64,000 nucleotides of DNA from Actinophytocola xanthii (lineage in GTDB: Bacteria > Actinomycetota > Actinomycetes > Mycobacteriales > Pseudonocardiaceae), in NCBI RefSeq assembly GCF_001921205.1, contig NZ_MSIE01000013.1, positions 97,805 through 161,804 on the forward strand, given 5' to 3'. The number at the start of each line of letters is the position of its first letter. The stretch's first letter is position 1. Below the pieces are notes generated by a model. It did not search any database. It was not told the origin of the DNA and saw only the letters and a program-made list of their open reading frames with translations. The translations under genes were made by a program, and so were the position numbers. Positions 8,102-14,404 of this stretch are shown one piece after another.

Positions 8102-10201
8102 ATGGCTCCGGTGCGACGCGTTGAGCTGGTCACCCGGTGGGCGCGGGAACTGGACCAGGTCATCTACCTCGCGCGGTCCCGGGACGACATAGAACACGCG
8201 CTGACCAGCGCGCTCGACGATGTCGTTCGTACGCTGACGGCCGACCCGTTCCGCCCGGAACGAGCCGCGGTCGTGGCGGAGCGGTTGGTGGAGCTGGGCC
8301 TGACCAGCTCCGAGAGTCTCGAGAGGTCGATCGAGGTACTGGGTAAGGGCATGCCACATCTGCCTGAGTTGGACGGCATCGACGCCGCCGCCGAGAAGCT
8401 CGTCCGCGTGCTGAGCACGATGGCGAGGGGTTTCAGCGACGGCATGCGCCAGCGGCTGTTCGACGAGCAGGAGGGGCTGACCCGCGCGCTCATCCAGGCG
8501 AGGGAGAACGCCGAGCGCGCGCTCTCGGACAGCGAGGCCCGGTTCGAGGAGATCTTCTCGACCTCGTCGGTCGGCATGGCGATCAGCGACCTGGACGGCA
8601 CGCTGCTGCGCACCAACCGCGCCCTCGCCGCGATCCTCGGCCACCGCGGTCCGCTCTCGGCGGCGCGGCTGGAGGACCTGTTCCACGCCGAGGACGCGGA
8701 GTACCTGCGGCTGCGGTACCAGGTGCTGCTGGAGGACGACTCGCTGCCGTTCCGTGAGCGTCGGCGGCTGCTGCGTGAGGACGGCGAGGAGGCCCTGGTC
8801 TTCCTCTCGGCGTCGGTGCTGCGCGACCCCGACGGCACCCCGCGCTACTTCGTCACCTCCGCGGAGGACGTCTCGGACAAGCACTTACTCGAGGGGCAGC
8901 TGCAGTTCCAGGCGACCCACGACGTGCTGACCGGGCTGGCGAACCGGTCCCGCTTCACCGGACGGCTGGAAGAGGCGTTACGCGGCAGCTGTTCCCACGA
9001 CGACGTGACGGTGTTCCACCTGGACCTGGACGGGTTCCGCACGGTCAACAACGGCCTCGGCCGGGATGCCGGCGACCGCCTGCTGCAGACCGTCGCCAGC
9101 CGGCTGCGCGAGGTCTTCGGCGAGGAGAGCGCGACGGTCGCCCGCTTCGACGGCGACGAGTTCGCGGTCCTGGTCGAGAACACCCCCGCCACCCCCAGCA
9201 TCGCGAGTCTGGCCGCCCGGATCAACGACGAGCTCGCCGAGCCGGTCTACATCGGCGAGCACGGCGTCGCGGCCACCGCGACCATCGCCGTCATGCACCG
9301 GCCCCCGCACGACGCGCTGCCCGCCGAGATCCTCCGGGCCACCGACCTCACCCTGCAGCGGCTCAAGACCACCGGCCGCCGCCAGTGGGGCGTGGTCGAC
9401 GCCGAGGCCAACGAGCGTGACCGGGAGCTGTTCTCGCTGGCCAGCTCGATGCCCGGCGCCTGGGAGAACGGCGAGATCGCCCTGGAGTACCAGCCGCTGG
9501 TCTCCGCGGCGGACCGCCGGCCGGTCGCGCTGCAGGCGCTGCTGCGCTGGAACCACCCCGACTACGGCCGGCTCGACCACACCCGCTGCCTGGAAGCGCT
9601 CGCCGAGACCGGCCTCGCCATGCCGATCGGCCGCTGGATGCTCGACCAGGCCTGTACGCAGCTCAGCGGCTGGGCCGCACGCTCCGACGAGCCACTGCCG
9701 AAGCTGTACGTGGAGCTCAGCACCGAGCTCGCCGGCGACCCGGACCTGATCGCCACCGTGCACGGCGTGCTCACCGCCGCCCACCTCGAGCCCGAGCGGC
9801 TGCGCCTGGGCATGCCGGTCCAGGCGCTGTGCCGGGTCGACGGCCTGGCCGAGGACAACCTCGACGTGCTCACCGACCTCGGCATGGAGGTCGTGCTCTA
9901 CGAGTTCGGCAACAGCCGCGGCGACCTGGCCTGCCTGGAGGACCTGCCCGTCCACGCGGTGAAGATGGCCGGCAAGGTCGTCAGCCGAGTGGCCCGCCAG
10001 GGCGACAACGCCCTGTTCACCAGGTCCATCCGCCAACTCGTCCCACTGATCCGCGACTCCGGCACCCCGGTCATCGTCGGCAACGTCGACAGTCAGGCCC
10101 AGTACGACTGGTGGCGCGCCATCGGCGTCGACGCCCTCCAGGGCGACTTCACCGGCACCACCGCCTCCTCCCACGACACCGAGCACCTCTTCGTCGCCTG
10201 A
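8102..10201 (+). CDS. PAS-GGDEF-EAL protein with degenerate c-di-GMP motifs
   Basis: The 699-residue protein has an N-terminal helical region (about 1-140), a PAS domain (about 143-265), a GGDEF domain (about 270-435) and an EAL domain (about 450-690). The GGDEF signature reads DGDEF at residues 350-354. EAL is replaced by QAL at 478-480, the usual DDFG reads YEFG, and the KIDR lysine block reads VKMAG, so phosphodiesterase activity is very unlikely and cyclase activity doubtful. It may act as a c-di-GMP or GTP sensor. The ATG at 8102 lacks a Shine-Dalgarno sequence; a good one precedes GTG 8025 in another frame, so a frameshift near 8100 is possible. Confidence 0.85.
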   Translation: MAPVRRVELVTRWARELDQVIYLARSRDDIEHALTSALDDVVRTLTADPFRPERAAVVAERLVELGLTSSESLERSIEVLGKGMPHLPELDGIDAAAEKLVRVLSTMARGFSDGMRQRLFDEQEGLTRALIQARENAERALSDSEARFEEIFSTSSVGMAISDLDGTLLRTNRALAAILGHRGPLSAARLEDLFHAEDAEYLRLRYQVLLEDDSLPFRERRRLLREDGEEALVFLSASVLRDPDGTPRYFVTSAEDVSDKHLLEGQLQFQATHDVLTGLANRSRFTGRLEEALRGSCSHDDVTVFHLDLDGFRTVNNGLGRDAGDRLLQTVASRLREVFGEESATVARFDGDEFAVLVENTPATPSIASLAARINDELAEPVYIGEHGVAATATIAVMHRPPHDALPAEILRATDLTLQRLKTTGRRQWGVVDAEANERDRELFSLASSMPGAWENGEIALEYQPLVSAADRRPVALQALLRWNHPDYGRLDHTRCLEALAETGLAMPIGRWMLDQACTQLSGWAARSDEPLPKLYVELSTELAGDPDLIATVHGVLTAAHLEPERLRLGMPVQALCRVDGLAEDNLDVLTDLGMEVVLYEFGNSRGDLACLEDLPVHAVKMAGKVVSRVARQGDNALFTRSIRQLVPLIRDSGTPVIVGNVDSQAQYDWWRAIGVDALQGDFTGTTASSHDTEHLFVA

Positions 10202-10259
10202 GGCGGAGCATCCCGAGTAGCCTGACCACGTACCTCTTCACCGGGGACATGAGGTGGGC

Positions 10260-11477
10260 ATGGCTACTCCGGGTCCCGAGCTTCCTGTCGGACGCCGCAT
10301 CGAGTGGTACCGCAGGCAGGCCGGCATGTCCCGCACGGTCGTCGCCGACCGGGTCGGTCGCTCGGCCAGTTGGCTCAAGGGGGTCGAGACGGGCCGTCTC
10401 CTGGTTCCGCGCCTCGACATGCTGCTACGGCTCGCGCAGGCGCTCGAGCTGGCCGACCTCGCCGCGCTGACCGGCAACGGCGAGGCTGTGCCGGTGCGTG
10501 TCTTCGCCGGTGAGCGGCACGCCGCGCTCGGGGCTGTGCGGGCCGCGCTCATGGACTACCAGCTGACGCCGACCGGGCAGACACCTCGTGCCGACCACGT
10601 GGCGCGCCGGCTGGAGCAGGCGTGGCGAGTGCGGCACGCCAGCCCCGACCACCGGACCCAGTTGGGCGCGCTGCTGCCCGACCTCGTTCGTGACGCCCAG
10701 CACGCCGCCCGTGCCGCTGAGGACCGCCGCAACGCCCGCCGCGTGTTGTCCGGCGTGTACCAGCTCGCCGACTTCTACGTCGCCTATCAGCCCGCACCGG
10801 AACTGGTGTGGCTGGTCGCCGACCGCGCGTTGACCGAGGGCCGGGAGGCGGACGATCCGTACGCGGTCGCCGGTGGAACCTGGGCCATGGTCGGCGCGCT
10901 CCGCGACGCCGGCCGCTGGGAGGAAGCGATCAGGCTCGCCACCGACGCCACGCAGCAGCTTCGGCCACACCTCGCCGATGCTCCGGACGACTGGCGGGGC
11001 ATGCTCGGCGCACTCGAAGCGGAGATCGCTCTCGTCCACGCGCGCCGTGGACGGCATGGCGAGGCGTGGGCACACCTCGAACGAGCCGAGGCGGTCGCAC
11101 GTCGGCTCGGGCTTGGGTACCGGCACGTGCAAACCTCGTTCTCGGTGCCGGTGATCGCGGCGCACGCGACCACGCTGGGGGTTGAGCTGCGGCGAGCGGG
11201 CGAGGCGCTGCGGGCCGCGGGATCGGTCGACGCCGACGCGATCGCGTCGGTGCCGCGACAGTCGCGACACCTGATCGAGGTGGCCCGAGCGCACCACCAG
11301 CGCGACGAGCGCGACGCGGTGTGGGCGCTGCTCGACAGGGCGGAACGGACCGCGAGCGAAACGATCCGGTACAACGGCTTCGCCCGTGCGATGCTGCTCG
11401 AGCTGCGGGACCGGCCGCCGACCGGGTTGCGTGACGATGTCCGTGACCTGTGCGAACGGGTCGGGATCGCCGCTTAG
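10260..11477 (+). CDS. XRE-type HTH regulator with TPR-like C-terminal region
   Basis: The 405-residue protein has an N-terminal helix-turn-helix (MSRTVVADRVGRSASWLKGVE, about residues 22-42) followed by a long alpha-helical region that resembles tetratricopeptide-type sensor domains. Such proteins are common orphan regulators in actinomycetes and often control small neighbouring genes. GAGG sits 5 bases before the ATG at 10260; an in-frame GTG at 10254 is less well placed. Overlapping GTGCCC/GGGCAC palindromes follow its stop codon and could be its own operator or a terminator. The target genes cannot be told from sequence. Confidence 0.8.
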   Translation: MATPGPELPVGRRIEWYRRQAGMSRTVVADRVGRSASWLKGVETGRLLVPRLDMLLRLAQALELADLAALTGNGEAVPVRVFAGERHAALGAVRAALMDYQLTPTGQTPRADHVARRLEQAWRVRHASPDHRTQLGALLPDLVRDAQHAARAAEDRRNARRVLSGVYQLADFYVAYQPAPELVWLVADRALTEGREADDPYAVAGGTWAMVGALRDAGRWEEAIRLATDATQQLRPHLADAPDDWRGMLGALEAEIALVHARRGRHGEAWAHLERAEAVARRLGLGYRHVQTSFSVPVIAAHATTLGVELRRAGEALRAAGSVDADAIASVPRQSRHLIEVARAHHQRDERDAVWALLDRAERTASETIRYNGFARAMLLELRDRPPTGLRDDVRDLCERVGIAA

Positions 11478-11484
11478 CCAGTAG

Positions 11485-11518
11485 GTGCCCCACTCGAGTG
11501 AGGGCACAGTCTGTGCCC
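11485..11518. promoter_or_regulatory. Overlapping palindromes sharing a half-site (GTGCCC-GGGCAC-TGTGCCC)
   Basis: Two dyads share the arm at 11502-11507. The first pairs GTGCCC (11485-11490) with GGGCAC (11502-11507) around CACTCGAGTG. The second is a perfect 7-3-7 repeat, GGGCACA (11502-11508) with TGTGCCC (11512-11518). In RNA the two hairpins exclude each other; in DNA they are three alternating half-sites. Confidence 0.65.
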
Positions 11519-11574
11519 CGTGCTGGTCCGCCGCTCTCCTAACGTCCTCGCAGGACGGAGGGAGGAGCTTCCCC

Positions 11575-11763
11575 ATGCTGAAAGAGCTGCTCGTCATCGG
11601 AGCACTCGGCGCGCTTGGTGGCCTGCTTGTCGGGCCGCCGCTGGGCTACTGGTCGGTGCGGTGGGAGGACGCGTTGGACCGGCACCGCCGGCACTGCCTG
11701 ACCTGTCAGCAGCGGGCGCGGCGACGGGAAGCCCGAGCCGCGCGGAAGGCCCGCCGTGCGTGA
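11575..11763 (+). CDS. Small membrane protein, 62 residues
   Basis: The product has one hydrophobic segment (about residues 4-25, LLVIGALGALGGLLVGPPLG) followed by a basic tail with a CLTCQQR pair of cysteines and a run of Arg/Ala. GGAGG lies about 10 bases before the ATG at 11575. No family was recognised. It sits between the HTH regulator and a second tiny gene, with which it overlaps by 8 bases, so the two are likely coupled. It may be a membrane-anchored accessory protein; this is inference only. Confidence 0.6.
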   Translation: MLKELLVIGALGALGGLLVGPPLGYWSVRWEDALDRHRRHCLTCQQRARRREARAARKARRA

Positions 11764-11935
11764 GCGCGTGGTGGAGCTGCTCGCCGAGGCGCGGTTGAAG
11801 CCGTGGCAGCAGCGCCGGGAGGGCGAGTCGCTCCGCGAGTGGGAGCAGCGGCTGCACCACACCTGCTACCGGTGCGGGCATGTCGAGGCGGACGCGACCA
11901 CGCTCGACGTCCACGAGAACACCCGCCACGCCTGA
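11756..11935 (+). CDS. Small CxxC protein, 59 residues
   Basis: A GTG at 11756 opens a frame that overlaps the previous gene's stop by 8 bases and ends at TGA 11933-11935. The product is charged and helical (RERVVELLAEARLKPWQQRR) and carries the motif HTCYRCGHVEAD near residues 38-49, a possible half zinc ribbon. The overlap and coding-like composition support a real gene, but no homologous family was recognised. It would be translated by coupling to the upstream membrane protein, whose tail also carries a CxxC pair. Confidence 0.5.
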   Translation: MRERVVELLAEARLKPWQQRREGESLREWEQRLHHTCYRCGHVEADATTLDVHENTRHA

Positions 11936-12104
11936 CGCCGGCGCTGACCGTGCGGCTCGGCACGCCGGTGGCACGGACGTCGGGCTCGGGTTCGCCATCC
12001 GCGCGGGTGGGCGGACCGCCGGCGCGGGCACGGTCGCCGCGCTGCTCGACTGGGCGAGGGGCGGCCTCCCCTCCCGGGGGCTGCGTCTCCGGCATGCTGG
12101 GCCG

Positions 12105-12485
12105 ATGGAGTTCCTGCGGAGTCGGATCATCGTGCGTCCCCGGGACCGGGACCGGTCGCTTGCCTTCTACCGGGACACCCTCGGTCTCGCGGTCTACCGG
12201 GAGTTCCCCGGCGGGACCGTGTTCTTCCTCGGCAACGGCCTGCTGGAGGTGTCCGGACAGGGCGAGGCGGGACCGGGAGCCGACGTGGTGCTCTGGTTGC
12301 AGGTCCGGGACCTGGCCGCCACTGTTCGGGAGCTCGCCGAGCGCGGGGTGCCGCTGGTGCGGGAGCCACGCGAGGAGCCCTGGGGGCTGCTCGAGGGGTG
12401 GATCGCCGACCCGGACGGCCTGCGGATCGTGCTCGTCGAGATTCCTGAGAATCATCCACTGAGACTCGACCAGCGCTCCAGATAA
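12105..12485 (+). CDS. VOC-family (glyoxalase/bleomycin-resistance fold) protein
   Basis: The 126-residue protein has the two beta-alpha-beta-beta-beta repeats of the vicinal oxygen chelate superfamily: RSLAFYRDTLGL near residues 15-26 and the closing WIADPDGLRIVLVE near residues 104-117. Single-domain members include glyoxalases, dioxygenase-like enzymes and antibiotic-binding proteins, and the substrate cannot be assigned. The ATG at 12105 has no Shine-Dalgarno sequence; CATGCT ends 6 bases upstream, consistent with a leaderless transcript. Tandem 11-bp repeats and a hairpin lie beyond its 3' end. Confidence 0.82.
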   Translation: MEFLRSRIIVRPRDRDRSLAFYRDTLGLAVYREFPGGTVFFLGNGLLEVSGQGEAGPGADVVLWLQVRDLAATVRELAERGVPLVREPREEPWGLLEGWIADPDGLRIVLVEIPENHPLRLDQRSR

Positions 12486-12510
12486 AGTTCAACGGAGCGT
12501 GTACGAGACA

Positions 12511-12554
12511 CTACTCGGACGCTACTCGGCTGCTACCGAACTGCTACCGAATTG
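12511..12554. repeat. Four tandem 11-bp repeats (CTACTCGGACG type)
   Basis: Units start at 12511, 12522, 12533 and 12544: CTACTCGGACG, CTACTCGGCTG, CTACCGAACTG and CTACCGAATTG. The period equals one helical turn, as in direct-repeat operators. The repeats lie between the 3' ends of convergent genes. Confidence 0.8.
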
Positions 12555-12568
12555 GCAGTGAAACGAAA

Positions 12569-12606
12569 ATGGGCGGCCATCCGGTTGAACCGGAATGGCC
12601 GCCCAT
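12569..12606 (-). terminator. Hairpin between convergent genes
   Basis: ATGGGCGGCCAT (12569-12580) pairs with ATGGCCGCCCAT (12595-12606), continued inward by CCGGT/ACCGG around a TGA loop with one bulged A. Reading the minus strand, a T-rich tract follows, so it best serves the 91-residue gene; it may act for the VOC gene too. Confidence 0.8.
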
Positions 12607-12624
12607 TCGGGACGGCGGGGAAGA

Positions 12625-12900
12625 TCAGGCAGCGGCGGCGACCGGCGCGATCGCGGCCTCTCCGGCGGCGGTGAGGCGGGCCGGGACGCGCTGGCCGATG
12701 GCACCGCGGGTCACCGGCTCGACCAGCCCGGCGTGCGCCAGCGTATGCGCGGTGTACTGGTCACAGCAGGGAACATCGTCGATGAACAGGTCCGGCTCGC
12801 TGCTGCAGCTGATCATCGCCCGACCGGCTACGACCGCGCGCAGCATGGAGAGGGCTCGGTGGTTCAGACCTTCAGACAGTGGCGCGATGCGGACGGACAT
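12625..12900 (-). CDS. Conserved-looking small protein, 91 residues, with Cys motifs
   Basis: The product contains CSSEPDLFIDDVPCCDQYTA near residues 32-51, an unusual Cys/Asp-rich block, followed by a segment (AHTLAHAGLVEPVTRGAIGQR) that reads like a small winged or helix-turn-helix C-terminal half. GAGGAA lies 5 bases before the ATG at 12900. I recognise the general type as a recurring orphan protein of actinomycetes but know no function. A 13-bp AT-rich palindrome about 98 bases upstream is a likely operator, and a terminator follows the gene. Confidence 0.65.
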   Translation of the reverse strand: MSVRIAPLSEGLNHRALSMLRAVVAGRAMISCSSEPDLFIDDVPCCDQYTAHTLAHAGLVEPVTRGAIGQRVPARLTAAGEAAIAPVAAAA

Positions 12901-12997
12901 GATGTTCCTCGATACTGTGCGGTGCGGTTCGGGTTCGCTCTGACAATCGTCTGACGCTTACCGATGCTGACCGGTTTCATCGAACTTTTCCCGTTGA

Positions 12998-13010
12998 TTG
13001 TTACTAACAA
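12998..13010. promoter_or_regulatory. 13-bp palindrome TTGTTACTAACAA
   Basis: A perfect 6-1-6 inverted repeat, unusually AT-rich for this genome, lies in the 139-base spacer between two minus-strand genes, upstream of the 91-residue protein gene. It looks like an operator. Confidence 0.6.
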
Positions 13011-13039
13011 GAGCGCCGAATGTCCACCCAGATACTCGC

Positions 13040-13465
13040 TCAGCGGTCGAGTTTCGCACGCAGCCATACGGGCCACCCCCGCGGGCGCCGGGCGATCGAG
13101 CCGAGCAGCCGCAACCCGTCGAAGTGCGCCGTCCGCTCCGCGACCAGCCCGTCCCGCAGCACGATCTTGTCGACCGTGACCCACTCGATCGGCCGCCGAC
13201 CGAAGGTCCCGGCCAACCTCAGCTCGACGAAGACCGTCTGCTCGTCCGCAGCCGCCCAGGAGACCACCTCGCCCCGCAGGTCGGGGATCGTCTGGAGCAA
13301 CTCGTCGAAGAGGTTGGCCAGCCGGTCGTGACCGTGGGCCGGCGCGGCCAGCGGCTGGGTCAGCGTGGCGTCGGGCCGGGTGAGGGCCATCAGCCCCTCG
13401 ACGGTGGGCGCCGACCACGCGTCGGCGAAGCGGCGGACGAACTCCGCCGGATCGGTCTGCACCAT
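13040..13465 (-). CDS. NTF2-like (SnoaL-type) protein
   Basis: The 141-residue product has the cone-shaped NTF2-like fold pattern: an N-terminal helix FVRRFADAWSAPTVEGLMAL, a DATLTQPL turn and a C-terminal sheet WVTVDKIVLRDGLVAERTAHFD. Such proteins act as small-molecule isomerases, hydrolases or ligand binders, and no catalytic assignment is possible here. An upstream in-frame start at 13489 would add eight residues rich in Ala and Cys; the ATG at 13465 gives the usual start of the fold. It is followed downstream by the regulatory spacer of the 91-residue gene. Confidence 0.8.
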   Translation of the reverse strand: MVQTDPAEFVRRFADAWSAPTVEGLMALTRPDATLTQPLAAPAHGHDRLANLFDELLQTIPDLRGEVVSWAAADEQTVFVELRLAGTFGRRPIEWVTVDKIVLRDGLVAERTAHFDGLRLLGSIARRPRGWPVWLRAKLDR

Positions 13466-13552
13466 GGCGCAACACGCTAGCCGAGCCACTCACCAAAGCC
13501 GGAGAGCACCGCGGCTCGGGACCACCAAGACCCCGTCGAGCGCGAAACCAGC

Positions 13553-14194
13553 TCAGGCAGCTGCCGGAGAACGGTCCGCGGCGAGCCGGACGGCGAGCAC
13601 GCCGAGCACCCCGCCCATCAGGTACCGCTGCACCCGCAGCCACAGCGGTCGCCTGGCCAGGAACCGGGCGAGCGACCCCGCCCCGAGCACGATCAACGCG
13701 TTGACCACCAACGCCACCGCGATCTGAATCCCGCCCAGCACCAGGCTCTGCGCCGCCACCGACCCCCGCCCGTGGTCGATGAACTGGGGCAGCAGCGCCA
13801 CGTAGAGCACGGCGATCTTCGGGTTCAGCAGGTTGGTCACCAGCCCCATCACGAACAACCGCCGCGGCCGCTCGACCGGCAGCTCGGCCGCCGCGAACGC
13901 CGACCGGCCGCCGGGCCGCACCGCCTGCCACGCCAGCCACAACAGATACAGCGCCCCGCCGATCTTCAGCGCCGTGTAGGCGGCCGGCACGGCGAGCAGG
14001 ACCGCCGTCACCCCGGCCGTCGCCGCCGCGAGGTAGACCAGGAACCCCACCGCCACGCCGAGCAGCGAGATCAGGCCCGCCCGGCGACCCTGGGTGACCG
14101 ACCGGGAGACCAGGTACATCATGTTCGGCCCCGGGGTCAGCACCAACCCCAGCGCCACCAGGGCGATTCCCGTCGCCGCAGCCGTGCTCACCAT
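13553..14194 (-). CDS. LysE/RhtB-family amino-acid exporter
   Basis: This 213-residue inner-membrane protein has about six hydrophobic segments and the family signature TPGPNMMYLVSRSVTQGRRAG near residues 20-40, followed by the NLLNPKIAVLYVALLPQFI block near residues 121-139. Members export amino acids or homoserine-like metabolites using the proton gradient. The ATG at 14194 lacks a Shine-Dalgarno sequence, and a minus-strand TAGGCT ends 6 bases upstream, indicating a leaderless transcript. That -10 box overlaps the CTAG edge of a MITE-like element, so insertion may have shaped this promoter. Confidence 0.92.
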   Translation of the reverse strand: MVSTAAATGIALVALGLVLTPGPNMMYLVSRSVTQGRRAGLISLLGVAVGFLVYLAAATAGVTAVLLAVPAAYTALKIGGALYLLWLAWQAVRPGGRSAFAAAELPVERPRRLFVMGLVTNLLNPKIAVLYVALLPQFIDHGRGSVAAQSLVLGGIQIAVALVVNALIVLGAGSLARFLARRPLWLRVQRYLMGGVLGVLAVRLAADRSPAAA

Positions 14195-14200
14195 CGCCCC

Positions 14201-14206
14201 AGCCTA
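14201..14206 (-). promoter_or_regulatory. -10 box (TAGGCT) of the LysE gene at the MITE edge
   Basis: On the minus strand TAGGCT ends 6 bases before the ATG at 14194. Its TAG is part of the CTAG that borders the repeat element at 14207-14369, so the element's terminus abuts the promoter core. Confidence 0.5.
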
Positions 14207-14369
14207 GGGCGCGTCCGCACAGTCCCGGTCGATGGGCTTCGTGATCCAGGTCGTCGCTGGCAAGGCGGAGGGCAGGCCTCGTACCGGGTTGTACTTGGCC
14301 TGTCCCGACAACGCGGTCAGCGGCGGGCTGGGCGCGAAGACCGCGATCGAGGGCTGTGCGGACGTGCCC
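14207..14369 (-). mobile_element. MITE-like element, copy 1
   Basis: This 163-bp element is about 96% identical (5 substitutions, one indel by eye) to the reverse complement of the element at 22669-22830. Its ends are 19-bp imperfect inverted repeats of consensus GGGCRCGTCCGCRCAGYCC, flanked by CTA on the left and TGG on the right. It has no transposase gene; short open frames in it differ between copies and are not credible genes. It lies between the GH13 amylase stop (14405) and the LysE start. Confidence 0.85.
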
Positions 14370-14404
14370 TGGGGCGCTCGTCGATCACGTCCCACGACGC
14401 GGGA

